NCBI RefSeq assembly: GCF_904849725.1
Contig: NC_058518.1
Location: 328,064,581 to 328,128,580, forward strand
DNA from: Hordeum vulgare subsp. vulgare
Lineage: Eukaryota > Streptophyta > Magnoliopsida > Poales > Poaceae
Length of the DNA stretch: 64,000 nt
Direction of reading: 5' to 3'
The position numbers were made by a program, and so were the translations under genes. Below are positions 35,511-47,520 of the stretch, piece by piece; position 1 is the first letter of the stretch, and every line of letters begins with the position of its first letter. Below the pieces are notes generated by a model. The model saw nothing but the letters and a program-made list of their open reading frames with translations. It made no database searches and was not told where the DNA came from.

Positions 35511-38500
35511 CTAGCTTTTGATCATGGAGCGATATACCTTTTGATCCAATCCTTTACCATTCGGATCACTGTCATGCTTGCATCTGGTTGGCATGGGAAA
35601 CTTGACCGACTTGACATCCTCTAGCTCGAACCTCTTGAGCATGTATTGAGTATACTTGGCTTGTTTGATGAAGGTCCCTTCTAAGCCTTGTTTAATCTCG
35701 AACTCGAGGAAGAACTTCAACTCACCCATCATTGACATCTCAAATATCTCGGTCATTCGTGCAGCAAATTCTTCATTGAAAGATTCGTCAGGGGAACCAA
35801 AAATTATATCATCAACATATAGTTGGCATATGAACAAATCCCCTTTGACCTTCTTGGTAAAAAGAGTGGGATCTATCTTCCCAATTTCAAACCCACGATC
35901 TTATAACAACTAAGTAAGGTACTTATTCCACGCACGTGGGGCTTCTTTAAGGCCATAGAGTGCCTTATTAAGTTTGTACACATGATTGGGGAGCTTAGAA
36001 TGTTCGAACCCCGGGGGTTGTTTGACATCGACCAACTCATTTAAAGGACCATTTAGAAAAGCACTTTTTACATCCATTTTTTGTAATTTGAAATTATGAT
36101 GAGAAGCAAATGCAAGCAGCATGCGAATAGATTCTAGACAAGCAACAGGGGCAAAGGTTTCACCATAGTCGATACCCTCGACTTGGGAGTAGCCTTGAGC
36201 CACCAATCTTGCCTTGTTTCGAACCACAATCCCATTGGCATCTTGCTTGTTTTTGAAGATCCATTTGGTCCCGATGACATTATGTTCCTCCTTTGGTCTT
36301 GGCAGTAATTTCCAGACTTGATTACGCTCGAAGTTGTTGAGTTCTTCATGCATGGCCATAAGCCAATCCTCATCGTCGAGCGCTTCGTGTACCTGTTGAG
36401 GTTCACAATACGAAACAAACGCATGATGCTCACAATAATTCGAAATTTGTTGACAAGTGGATACTCCCCTTTTTAAACTACCAAACACGTTCTTCATAAG
36501 ATGTGACTTGACTCTCAGCTTGTTTGCAATCTTGGCTGCGCGATGCTCCAAGAGTTCTGCACTTGATAACTTGGGAGCAACGACTTGATTACGTTGCTTG
36601 GCCTTGCGCTTTGATCCTCCCTTGGCACCAGTATCCCTCTTAGGTGCTGCAGAAGGAAATTGAGAGACAACATCCTGATCAACTTAATTTTCTACTTGAG
36701 CAGGCTCACTGGTTTGTTCTTGATCTTGTGGTTGCTCTTGATCTTGATCTTGTGCCTTCATTTTGTGTAGATCTTGTAGTTGCACTTGATCTTGATCTTG
36801 AGCAGATTCGGAACCTTGTGTAAGCACTTGGACATCATGTGGCACATCACCATCTTTGAGCAATTGATCTTGTCCTTGAACCTATTCAGCTGGTTGAGGG
36901 TTTTCTCTTTGTTCATCGGAAGCGTGTGGGGCTTGTGAGGATGATGGCTCCACTTGAGTAGAGCATTGTCCTTCTCTTTCGGCCAGAAGGGGTTCCTCAA
37001 TGGGGAGTATTTGACAAATCCCCATTCTTCTTATGGCTTGGGGAGGAATTTCATCACCTACATCACAGAGACCACTTTGCTCCACTTGGGAGCCATTATT
37101 TTCATCAAACTCCACGTTACACGTTTCCTTAATGAGCCTGGTGGACTTGTTGAGGACACGGTAAGCATGAGAGTTTGTAGCATAACCAACAAACATGCCC
37201 TCTTGAGCTCTAGAATCAAATTTAGCTAAACGTGCACCTTTCTTGAGAATGAAACACTTACACCCGAATACACGGAAGTACTTGAGATTGGGTTTGTTTC
37301 CGGTGAGAATCTCATATGGGGGCTTGTTCAAGCCTTTGCGGATATAGAGCAGATTGGATGCATGACATGATGTGTTGATGGCTTTGGCCCAAATGTTATA
37401 CGGAGATTTGAATTCCGCCATCATTGTTCTTGCCACATCCATCAACGTGCGGTTCTTCCTTTCTGCCACACCATTTTGTTGAGGGGTGTATGGTGCTGAA
37501 TATTGATGTTTGATTCCCTCATCACCTAGAAACTCATCCAGGGTGTAGTTCTTGAACTCGGTGCCGTTGTCACTTCTAATCATCAAAATCTTTGCTTCAT
37601 GTTGTCGTTGTGATTCATTAGCAAAGTTGATGACGGTTTGTTGAGTTTCACTCTTCCTCTTGAAGAAATATACCTAGGTTTATCTTGAGTAGTCATCTAC
37701 AATCACCAAGCAGTACTTTCTGCCCCCAAGACTATCAAATGATGGAGGACCAAAGAGATCCATATGAAGGAGCTCCAACGGCCTCTTAGTGCAAATGAGA
37801 GTCGTTGCACGATGAGCAGTTTCATGAAGCTTCCCTTCAATGCAGGCACTGCAAGCACGATCTCTGGCAAAACTCACATTTCTTAGTCCACGAACATGGT
37901 CCCCTTTGAGGAGACTTTGCAAAGATCTCATATTGACATGAGCTAGTCGGCGATGCCAAACCAGCCAACATCAACTTTAGCCATTAGACAAGTCACAGTC
38001 TTAGTGGGTCGCTTTAAAAAGTTCACCACATAGAGACCATTTTCGACATATCCAACATAGTCTACTTTAAGAGTCTTGCTCCGCAAAAGGACCACTGTAT
38101 CAAGATTAAAGAATGTGTAAAAGCCCATAATTACAAGTTGACGAATCGAAAGTAAATTGTAAGCAAGGGACTCAACAAGCATGACCTTCTCAATAGATAA
38201 CTCATGAGAAATGACCACCTTACCAAATCCCAATACCTTTGATGTTGGTGCATCGGCGAATTGGACATGGGTGGGCATAGATGGGGAAGGATGCACATCC
38301 GCCACTAAGTCCTTGTTTCCGGTCATATGATTTGTTGCTCCACTATCGAGCAGCCATGACACCCCACCGGAAGCAAACTCCTGCAATAGATCAAGGCTTG
38401 GTTTTAGGTACCCATTTTTGAATGGGTCCTTTAATTTTAGAGATAAGGGTCTTAGGAACCCAAATAGCCCATTTAATGGACTCATAGTAAGAACCAACAA

Positions 38501-38728
38501 ATCTGGCATAAACATGCCCATCACCAGCACGACATAAAACATAGAATGGATTGAGTTTGCTGGTTGTGTTGGTAGGAATGGTTTTGCCCTTCTTGATGCT
38601 ACCATTCTCCACCTTGTTCCTGTTCTCCTTCTGAGTCCCTTCGCCCTCTTTGGCAAAGATGTCCATGAGGGTAGGGGATCATTTCTTCCTGTTCTTCCTT
38701 TTTCTTTTTGACTTGGATGTAAGTCCAA
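35511..38728 (-). pseudogene. TE9 Copia pol: protease, integrase, reverse transcriptase; RNase H missing
   Basis: Reading leftward: frame 38728-37943 has the protease active site LLDSGATNHMTG (about residues 128-139). Frame 37931-37680 has the pre-integrase zinc region (CSACIEGK) and the first integrase Asp (HMDLFGP). Frame 37586-36882 has RSDNGTEF (second Asp) and QNGVAERKNRTL (catalytic Glu). Frame 36551-35910 is the RVT_2 reverse transcriptase with NKARLVAQGYSQ and the catalytic KMDVKSAFLNG. Frame 35837-35511 has YVDDIIFGS. Pol stops at KVYRSMIKS: the RNase H domain is absent and replaced by non-coding sequence. Stops and shifts between the frames show the copy is inactive. Confidence 0.9.
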
Positions 38729-40873
38729 GTCCCTCCTTTCCTACAACACCCTTTTGATTGCTCAAGAGGTCATTTAGGTTCTTCTCGTCTTGGATGCATG
38801 ACACAAGGCCGTTCTCAAGTTGATCCTTCAACTTGGCATTTTCCTCCACAGGATGTACATGCTCACAACAAGGGTTAGTTGTACAAGCATTATCAATTAT
38901 AACGAAAGGAGGACAAGTAGAGATCTCCTTGGTAAGCTTTGCTTGGAGTTGATCATGAGACTCTTTCGGGGAGAAATGGGCACCTTTCAAGACCTTGTGA
39001 GCCTTATCAAGTGTGTCAAACTCCGCTTTGAGTCTGTCATGGCCAACCCCAAGTGTAGCCTTTTCAGACTTAAGCACACGAGTAAGAACAATAGCATGAT
39101 CTAGTTCCTTTTGCAATTTAGCGTAGTCATCGTTGTATGACTCCTCAATAGCCAAAAGAAGAGTGCGCTCCTTTTCTAGTGCAATAGATAATTGAGCAAT
39201 CTCATCGGCATAGTCACGACTATGTCCTTGCAGCTCGGAGATAGTCTCCTCATGAGACTCGATGAGGTCATTAACCTCACCCAGTTGTTCCAAAAGAGCA
39301 ACAAAGTGCTTCTTGGGTTCTCCTTTGATCGTACACAAGAATTTGTCAAGATCATGCTCATTAAGTTCCACAACATCACTATCATCAACACAATTCAACA
39401 AGGAAGGAGCAGTAGTGATGGTGTCCTTAATGCTGGGTGTTACCTGATCGGTAGCTTTGGCCATGAGGCACTTGGCGATGTGGTTATCATTGGGGGAGTT
39501 GAAGAGAGAGATATTGGGAGAAGGGGTGGCAATGGCTACAGTCGCAGTTTTCACCATATCGTCATCGTCATCATCATCGGAGGGGTACTCTTCAAGTGCC
39601 GCCATACCCTTTGGATGGGGTTTCTTGACAAAGTTGTTCTTGTTTGGAAATGACTTGGTCTTGTCTTTGCGAATGAGCTTGCCCCCGTTGTCTTCCCTCT
39701 TCTCATAGGGACATTCTGCCACGAAGTGACTCACATTGCTGCAGTTATAGCATGTCCTCACACGTTCCTTGGACTTGAACCCACTTGAGTTATTCTTGGA
39801 GAAGTTGGGCTTTGAGTTCCTCTTATTGCCCCATAATTGCCTTGACGCAAGAGCCATGTGCTCGTGATAAGCATACTTAGTGTCTTCAGGGCAGCTCTCC
39901 TCTTCCTCATCCTCTTCTTCTTCAGAAGAAGAAACCTTTGCCTTTAAAGCAAGGTTGGGTGAAGCTGTCTTTGATCGAACGCGAGCAAGTGCATTATCAG
40001 GGGTCTTGTTCATGATTGACATTGCAATGAATTCATCCAACACCTCGCTGGAAGACAAGGAGTGGAAATCTGGTCGTTGGCGAATGATGGATGACATGGC
40101 TTTGCTAAATGGCATGATGGCCTTGAGAAACTTGCGCTTGATCCATGTGTCATCCACATCCTAGCTCCCATGATCCTTAAGAGCAACAACAATAGCAGTC
40201 ACCCATCGATAGAGATCACGAGGGTCCTCACCTTCCTTCATCACAAACTCATCGGCCTCATCAAGCACCACTTCATAGTTGGACCGTTGAATGCTTGAGC
40301 TTCCCTTGTACAACACCATAATGTGCTCCCAACAATCCTTACCCAGAGTGAAGGGCCGCAAGTGAGGAAGATCTTTAGGAGGCACTGCGGACTGGAGAAT
40401 AAATAATGCGGAGTGATTATATTGATTGTCCGCTTCTTCTCTTGGAGTGAGGTTGATTGGGTCATGAGGATAGTATCCTTGCTCGATGATTCTCCATAAA
40501 TTTGTTGAGCTGTGATTCAAATGAGACTTAATAGAAAACACCTAGTTAGCAAAATCACCCTTAACAAGCCTAGGAGGAGGACTAATAGGATTAATACGCG
40601 GTGTAGGAAGACCATGGGAGGTGGAACTGAGGCATAGGTTCCAGTCCCATTATTTTCGAGAGGGGAAGAAGGTCGCATACCTTTATCCGCTTCCTTAGAG
40701 GAATCGGCCTCCGAACCCGTGTTGGTGGGTTTAACCACCATCGCCTGTTCGGGAGAACTTTTAATTCCCTCAGTTAACTCTTTAAGCATGGTCTTGACTT
40801 CGTTCGTCAAGGACGTCCTGAGGTTGGCCATAGCCGCATTCAAGTCGTCCCTTGTGACTGAAGTCAAGCCCAT
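38679..40873 (-). pseudogene. TE9 Copia gag
   Basis: Frames 40873-40517, 40541-40161 and 40157-38679 are one gag broken by a frameshift near 40,600 and a stop at 40158-40160. The second piece (LWRIIEQGYYPHD) and the start of the third (FHSLSSSEVLDEFIAM) are the UBN2-type capsid region. The third has a CCHC zinc knuckle, CYNCSNVSHFVAEC (about residues 137-150), followed by a basic region, an acidic YPSDDDDDDDM stretch and a long predicted coiled coil (residues about 300-410). Gag packages the element RNA in the cytoplasm. Its frame overlaps the start of pol by 50 bases in another frame. Confidence 0.87.
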
Positions 40874-40952
40874 GGCCTCGGGTTACCCATGGGCTCCTCC
40901 CTCATCATCATGCATACTCTTCTGGTGGTGAAACCCTTAATAAAGAGACGTG
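40874..40952 (-). other. TE9 leader cut by the CACTA element
   Basis: The minus strand just before gag reads TCTTTATTAAGGGTTTCACCACC. The primer site expected a little further upstream is not present because CACTA sequence starts at 40953. Confidence 0.6.
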
Positions 40953-40995
40953 CACTAGTAGAAAAAGGATGTATTGTCCCGGTTCGTGAGGGCCA

Positions 40996-41160
40996 TTTGT
41001 CCCGGTTTTTGAACCGGGACAAAAGTGTCGGTACTAATGCCCTAAACCTTTAGTCTCGGTTCTTGCATAAACCGGGACAGATGGGCCTCCACGTGGCCGA
41101 TGCGGCGAGCCCAGGTAGGAGGCCCTTTGGTCCCGGTTGGTGGCACCAATCGGGACCAAT
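40996..41160. repeat. TE11 left subterminal hairpins
   Basis: TTTGTCCCGGTT (40996-41007) pairs perfectly with 41012-41023. TTGGTCCCGGTTGGTG (41127-41142) pairs with 41144-41159 with one mismatch. Such short inverted motifs near CACTA ends are the usual binding sites of the element's TNPA-like protein; the binding role is known for En/Spm, and inferred here. Confidence 0.75.
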
Positions 41161-41512
41161 AGGCATCCACACGTCAGCATCTCAGGTGTTGTATTTTTTT
41201 TGAAAGGGGGGAAGGTTTTGGGGGTTTTGGGGGGTTAATTTAGGTGTTTCATATATTGTGTTAGCATTCTAATTAATAGAGAGAAGTGTCCTTTCTTATC
41301 TCCGTGCTTGGTCGACGCTATGTACTATACGTATAGAGAGGACTAGACACGCTAGCTAGTTAAGCAAATGAAGGAAACAGAAGATCCCCATGAACAGATG
41401 CATACACAGAGAAGTGATATCGACCACCTCTCCTTCTGCGAGAGATTGGTCGACCAACAAGTTCTCGTATATCTATCCGACGCTACTAGCTACATATATA
41501 CAATATAATCTC
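41161..41512. other. TE11 left non-coding region
   Basis: The region between the subterminal hairpins and the end of the protease gene is AT-rich with a G-run (GGTTTTGGGGGGTT near 41215-41235). It would be the 3' untranslated end of the minus-strand gene. I see nothing else in it. Confidence 0.5.
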
Positions 41513-41653
41513 CTAATTAAAATTGAACGCATCAGGGTCCACATAGTATTCTCCGTCTTTAGGGATCACGTGGTCAAGAAAGAATGCCGCCAATTCCTCT
41601 TGAATTCCTCGCATATGATCTGGTGCTAGGAGTTCATCTCGCATCCAAAATAT
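41513..41653 (-). pseudogene. TE11 Ulp1-like gene, last exon
   Basis: After an acceptor (AAATTAG ending at 41654) the frame reads IFWMRDELLAP, then IQEELAAFFLDHVI, and ends VDPDAFN with TAG at 41513-41515. This segment matches the conserved C-terminal tail found after the protease domain in grass CACTA proteins, from memory. It is in frame with the preceding exon across the TE12 insertion. Confidence 0.75.
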
Positions 41654-41752
41654 CTAATTTGAAGAAGGGGGTCAATACATATATATGAATAAATGAAACC
41701 GAACACAAATGATGGTAATAAAATAAAACTATGAATATAATTATTTACGCAC

Positions 41753-41790
41753 TTCATATTGTTTCTCGGAGTAGCCCCGCTCATAGGTCG
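41753..41790 (-). pseudogene. TE11 Ulp1-like gene, 3' half of the exon split by TE12
   Basis: The bases 41786-41790 (GGTCG) are the target duplication. To the left the minus strand continues the exon (YERGYSEKQYE) up to a GTGCGT donor at 41752. The 5' half of this exon is at 55744-55800. Confidence 0.8.
41786..41790. repeat. TE12 target-site duplication, left copy
   Basis: GGTCG directly before TGTCGGGACC; the right copy is at 55744-55748 and is identical. Confidence 0.93.
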
Positions 41791-44700
41791 TGTCGGGACC
41801 CCGATCCTAAGCCATAGGAATCCAGCCTGTAACACATCGCATCCCTTTGCGGTCTTACGCACAGTTAACCCCACGGCTGCAGCCTTACCTTAGCCGGGAC
41901 CGTTTGCGCCTTTTGACTCACGTATGCAATTATGTCGCTAGCATTCCAATGACAAAGAACCCGGATCGACATGTCTAGTCATAAACCAAAGTGGCAGTTC
42001 CGGACAGGGACATGCATACATGACTCAGCAAAGCAGGTGTCGGTCACCAGCGAATGTAGACGAGTCGTAGCAAGCTACAAGGACTCCATTACATCGCGTG
42101 ACATTTCCCCAAAGAGGACAGACACAGCAGCTAAGAAGGACACATGCCGGTCAACCAATGTGTCCGGAGAAGTAGCGAGCTACCATGGCTCGTTGGATCA
42201 CAAAGGGGCATTTCCCTATAAGGAGTGCTACTAAAGTTTACGGCTAGGTAATCGAACCCCATACATATCAAGTACGACACACGTACGCATGGCATACCGA
42301 CATGTATAGATACATCGATGGCATCACAACATAACCATAAACATACAAGCTTTATTTAAGAGGCTCGGAAGAGACACACACATAATATTACAAGTAAGGG
42401 TCTCACGACCCATCATAGCAGACATTCAGTTACAAGCCAGCGGAAGTGTTTAAAATTGTCTGAGTACAGACAGGTGAGACTAGAAGGCACATGGCCTCAC
42501 TATAGTACAGACCCAACCTAGGGCCAGATCGTAGCTGGGACACCAGCTACTCGTCGTCGTTGATGTCTAGGAAGAACCCTCCGTTAGGGTCATTAACAAC
42601 CTCTGCAACAATTATTAAACAAACATGAGTACGGAGGTACTCAGCAAGACTTTAGGATAACTATCTACTCATGCAATGTATCAATAAGGAATTGTAGGGT
42701 TTCATGCAGAAAGCCAGCATTTGACTCGTGGCTAGACAACTTACATTTTTAAAACAAATTTTTACAACTTGATTTCTCGCACACGAGCCACTAACACCAC
42801 AACAATACTCCATCGTGGAATCATTCCGTCTCCATACTGAAAAGCTGTCCACGATACTCACGCTTATCTTGACAATTTTATGAGTAGTCATTGAAGTTAT
42901 CTATGAACAACATATGTCTCCAAGTAGTCCATATCCGCGGACGCGGCTATTCGAATAGATCATAACCCTGCAGGGGTGTACTTCGTCACACACGCTCTCG
43001 CCACTTATCGCCATGTGCACGTCATGCACCTCGGCAACCTTCAAGCGGAAGCCCAGCGAGGGAGTCGGCCACGACCGTTAACCACACTAGTACCTAGTCC
43101 AGGTTTATCGCCTATCCGAGAGTAACCCGCACGGAAGTCCGGCCGAGGTTTCCGTCACGGCCTCAAACGATGTACGCAGGGTTCCCAAGACCACCATCCG
43201 GGTGCCACTTGGTACACCGTGCCACTGCCTACCGCATCACAGCCCACCTCTCAGGTCAGTGCTATGCACGGCCTCCAGCATGACTATAAACACCAGAAAC
43301 TACTTGCAACTCCTGGACCGAGTACTAAGCGATTAATAAGTCAAGAGGGTCAATTAAGTATCCCAACGTGTGGCAATATCTACTCTTGTATAACATACAC
43401 GGAACTCAGTTCCTAAGGACGGTTCCAATGAAACAACCCGCCATGTACTCCTACACAGCCTTTCACCGGTACCTTTACCAAATCAGGTTCAACACACAAC
43501 CTTTACTTACTGAACACATTCTCACAATTCTGTTCATCTCCCAGATGACAGACCATACACAACTCTAAGCATAGCATGCATAGTAGGATAAGGCACAGCA
43601 TGGCTCAAGGAACTACCAGGTATGCTAGGTTGCAAGGTTCAGCTATTTATTGTGACAAAGACAGGTCATGCAAAGGAAGTGGGTTCAACTAACGTGGCAA
43701 AAGCATTTGAGCATTTGATCCTAATGCAATAAGTAAGTGCAGAAGCGAGAACATGGGAATTATCAGGATGATCAAAATGTTTGCTTGCCTTGTTGCTCAG
43801 AGGAGGGACAATATCCGTCAGTCGAATATTCGGTGGAATCTGGAGGAGCGGAGCCTACCGAAAAGAGTGACACCAATCAATCACAAGCATATGCAACAAG
43901 ATGATGCATGAGCATGACATGAGGATGCAAAGTGGTATACTATTATAGCTAACATTTATTAGGTTTGAAGTTGATTTGAATCAAATTCAAATATTACTTC
44001 AAACGAGGTATTCTCGGATACCATTTTAATTGATTCGACCTGATGCTCAGATCAACTTGCTTTTAACATGCATGGAGTGACATGTTAGGTTGCTGGTTTG
44101 TGATTTGGATAATGTTTGATCATATAATTTGTAGTGAACCAAAGTATTTATAAGAATTAACTTATTCATTAATCTACATGTTTGGGTTCAGTAACATTTT
44201 CAAACATGTTCTAAAATGACATATTCAGATTCCTTGAATTTTTCTGATACTTTTTCATATATAAATTATTTTCATTGGACTTACAGATTATTTTCTATGA
44301 TTTTTAGAAGTTTTAGACATTTCTGGAATTATTTTTATATTAGAAAATTCCTTTATTGCGTCACAGTGACGTCTCTGGTCAACAGAGGCTGGGCCAGGTC
44401 AAACCTGACCAGTGGGGTCCAGTGGTCAGTGACCAAGGGCTAATCCCCGAGTTGACCAGCCCCTAACTGGGGTTTGACCCACCCTGGGGCCCACTGTCAG
44501 TGGCTAGGGGGGTGTTTAGTGGGTAATTAGGTTGACTACGTCGGCCCCCACCGGAATATGTCCGGCTGCGACCACGGACACGGCGGAGGACTTGCCAGAG
44601 TTGAGCTAAACGGCGCTACAGGCATCGGTTTTGGGTGCGGTTTAGTGCTACGGCTAGCTAGTGAAGCGCCGCATCTAAAGGGGTAGGAGCTGGACCCAGT

Positions 44701-45743
44701 GGTCACCGGAATCCACGCCGGCGACGAGGTCAGCGGCGGCTGCGGCTCAGGAATCATCGGGTGTGGCGTTGCGGGGCACTAGCGAGCTGGGGAAAAGGCT
44801 CTACGGCATCTACAGAGCTCGATCTTGCGAGCGGGGTAACACAACGACAGCAACGACATGGCCGGCGACGAGCACCTTCGGGCTCCGGCGGTAACGGGGT
44901 TAGAGGAGGGGAATGGCCTCGGGAAGAGGGGAACGGGAAGAGGAGCTCACGGCGGTTCTTGTGAAGCTGCCGGCAGGGTCGGGGAGGACCGGGTGGCGAC
45001 GGATCGACGGCGACCGGAGCTTCGGGGAGAGAGAGATACGAGAGGGGAAAGGGAACGAGAGGCAGAGGGGATGAGATAAGGCCGTGGGGAGGAGGAGAAG
45101 AAGGTCCAGGGCATCGCGTTGTTGCTCCTGGGGGCCTCCATCGGCGAGCAGGCAGGCAGGAGGTGGCCGGGGCTTGGCCGCCATGCTCATCTTCTCCTGT
45201 GCCTACTGGCAGGAGGAGGAAGATAACTGGGGAGCCCCTGGTGGGTTGGGCCGGCGACAGATAGAAGGTAAGCCTTTCCTTTCTCTTTTTCTGCTGTTTT
45301 ATTTACTAACATTGTTTCCCATTTATTTTGGCTTCACAATCAAACTATAAATAGTTTGAAAAATGCTGGGGTGTTAGTTGGAATATTTCCAATCACCCAT
45401 AAAGTTTTCGACATTTTTGAAAACTATGTATCTTTGAATTCAAATTTAAAACTTGAAAACAGTAGTCTTTCGCATTTATTTAAGATGCCAAAAGTATAAA
45501 GGAAATGGTTTCCTTCATTGCTTATTTGTTTTCAAGAATTGTCAGAAAAGTTGAACTTTTCTTGAGGCCATTTTGGGTTCATTGATTTGAATAAATTTGT
45601 AATTCCTTTGAATTAAGAAGTGGCTAGGGTTTTGAGTTTCCATTCACCACTTACTTTCATCTTTTTTGCCATTTTCTTGGATGCAATGCAAAGAAAATAT
45701 GAGCACAATGCTAAACCTTGGCTAGGGCTCCACGGATGTGACA
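41791..45743 (-). repeat. TE12 3' LTR
   Basis: It is 3953 bases, TGTCGGGACC to GATGTGACA in plus-strand reading. Relative to the other LTR it lacks about 26 bases near 44139 and about 20 bases near 44820, the latter lying between two GAGCTC repeats, and differs at scattered bases (about ten in the first 230). The GC-rich block at 44540-45260 contains frames on both strands that are not called as genes. Confidence 0.92.
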
Positions 45744-47520
45744 ACTCACCCCCACCCAAAAGAATCTCGTCCCGAGATTTAGAAGTCGTCGGGAATAGCG
45801 CGGGATACCCTTGTTGAAGACGATCCTCTCTTTCCCATGTTGCCTCTTTCTCAGAATGATTTGACCATTGAACTTTAAGAAACTTAAGGTTCCGACGTCT
45901 AGTAGTACGCTCAGCTTGGTCGAGAATATGAACAGGGTATTCTCGATAAGAAATGTTATCTTGGAGATCAAGCGTTTCGTGGTCCACTTCGCGGATAGGA
46001 TCCGAAAAGCAACGCCCGAGTTGCGAGACGTGGAATACATCATGAACCTTGGAAAGATGCGGAGGAAGTTCCAACTGGTAGGAAACTTCTCCTCGTTTGG
46101 CAAGAATGCGAAAAGGACCAATGTAACAAGGAGCCAACTTGCCCTTGATACCGAATCGATGGGTACCCTTCAAAGGTGTAACCCGAAGGGAAGCCTTCTC
46201 GTCAACTTCAAAGGTCACAGCCTTATGATGACGATCATATTGGCTCTTTTGACGAGACTGGGCTGTTTTCAACTTTTCACGAATAATGCGAACCTGCTCT
46301 TCTGCATCCTGGATCATATCCGGGCCAAAGAGTTGCCTCTCTCCGGTTTCTGACCAATTAAGAGGTGTTCGACAGCTTCGTCCATAGAGAACTTCAAAAG
46401 GGGCTTTGCCCAAGCTTGATTGATAACTATTGTTATAAGAAAATTCAGTGAATGGAAGGCACTTCTCCCAATTCATACCGAACGATATAACGCAAGCTCG
46501 GAGCATATCCTCTAGGATTTGATTTACTCTTTCAACTTGACCACTTGATTGAGGATGGCAAGCAGTGCTAAAAGATAAGTGAGTTCCCATAGCATTCTGA
46601 AAACTTTCCCAGAAGCGAGAAGTAAAGATACTCCCGAGGTCTGAGTTAATCTCCAGGGGAACACCATGAAGAGACACTATTCGAGAGATATATAACTCCG
46701 CTAGCTGGCTAGCTGTTAAACTCTCATGAACGGGAAGAAAATGAGCTACTTTGGAAAGACGGTCAATGACCAAAAAGATAGCATTATTTCCTTTCTTGGT
46801 CTTGGGAAATCCGGTAATGAAATCCATACTAACTTTATCCCATTTCCATTCAGGAATAGCTAAAGGTTGAAGGGTGCCAGCAGGCCTTTGATGTTCTGCC
46901 TTAACTCGACGACAAACGTCGCAGTTAGCAACGAACTCAGCAATTTCTCTCTTCATCGTAGTCCACCAGAACCTCTGGCATAGGTCCTGATACATCTTAG
47001 TACTACCGGGATGAATGGTGAGAGAAGAATCATGAGCCTCCTTAAGGATCAATTGCCGCAGACGTTTGCTCTTAGGAACCACTAGACGGTTCTGAAAGAA
47101 CACAACACCTTTCTCATCGATGGAGAAATCCCTAGCGTTTCCGCTAGCAATATTCTCCTTGATCCGGGATATACCCTTATCATAAGCCTGCACGGCTATG
47201 ATCTGATCCCTAAGAGTAGGCTTCGGCACCAGGGTAGAAAGTAATCCTTGAGGAACAATATGAAGATTCAACTTCCGAAAGTCCTCATAGAGATGTGGTT
47301 GACCTTGTTGTAGCATCAAATTGTTACAATAAGATTTACGACTTAGTGCATCGGCCATAACATTTGCCTTCCCCGGGGTGTAAGTTATCCCTAAGTCGTA
47401 ATCCGAGATCAACTCAACCCACCGTCTTTGCCTGAGATTCAGATCCGGCTGGGTGAAGATATATTTGAGACTTTGGTGATCAGTGAATATTTCGCAAAGA
47501 TTACCTAGAAGGTAATGTCG
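45613..47520 (-). pseudogene. TE12 pol: end of RNase H, integrase and chromodomain
   Basis: The 599-codon frame 47412-45613, continued upstream to 47520, starts with the end of RNase H ([15 protein letters not shown]). It then has the integrase HHCC zinc domain ([18 protein letters not shown]... with C-x2-C in NCDVCRR), the catalytic core with [21 protein letters not shown] (second Asp; the usual SDRG reads SDLG) and [14 protein letters not shown] (Glu). A GPFRI / YQLELP C-terminal domain follows, then the chromodomain at about residues 490-540 ([25 protein letters not shown]). In chromoviruses this domain directs integration to marked chromatin. The tail of about 50 residues past it is unlike the usual end and may be read-through toward the LTR. 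Confidence 0.92.
45744..45761 (-). promoter_or_regulatory. TE12 polypurine tract
   Basis: The minus strand reads TTTTGGGTGGGGGTGAGT immediately before the 3' LTR. It starts plus-strand DNA synthesis. Confidence 0.85.

Larger units (their letters stand above)
24343..40952 (-). mobile_element. TE9: minus-strand Copia element, 5' LTR outside the window
   Basis: The element has its 3' LTR at 24343-25743, a polypurine tract, an env-like ORF, reverse transcriptase, integrase, protease and gag in that left-to-right order, which is the Copia order (gag, PR, IN, RT) on the minus strand. TE10 is inserted in its 3' internal region, and TE11 (CACTA) interrupts the leader at 40953, so the 5' LTR lies beyond the CACTA element. 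The extra ORF after RT and the TGTTAGGGCATATTTATGCC LTR start fit the SIRE/Maximus group of grass Copia elements; this name is from memory. Confidence 0.88.
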
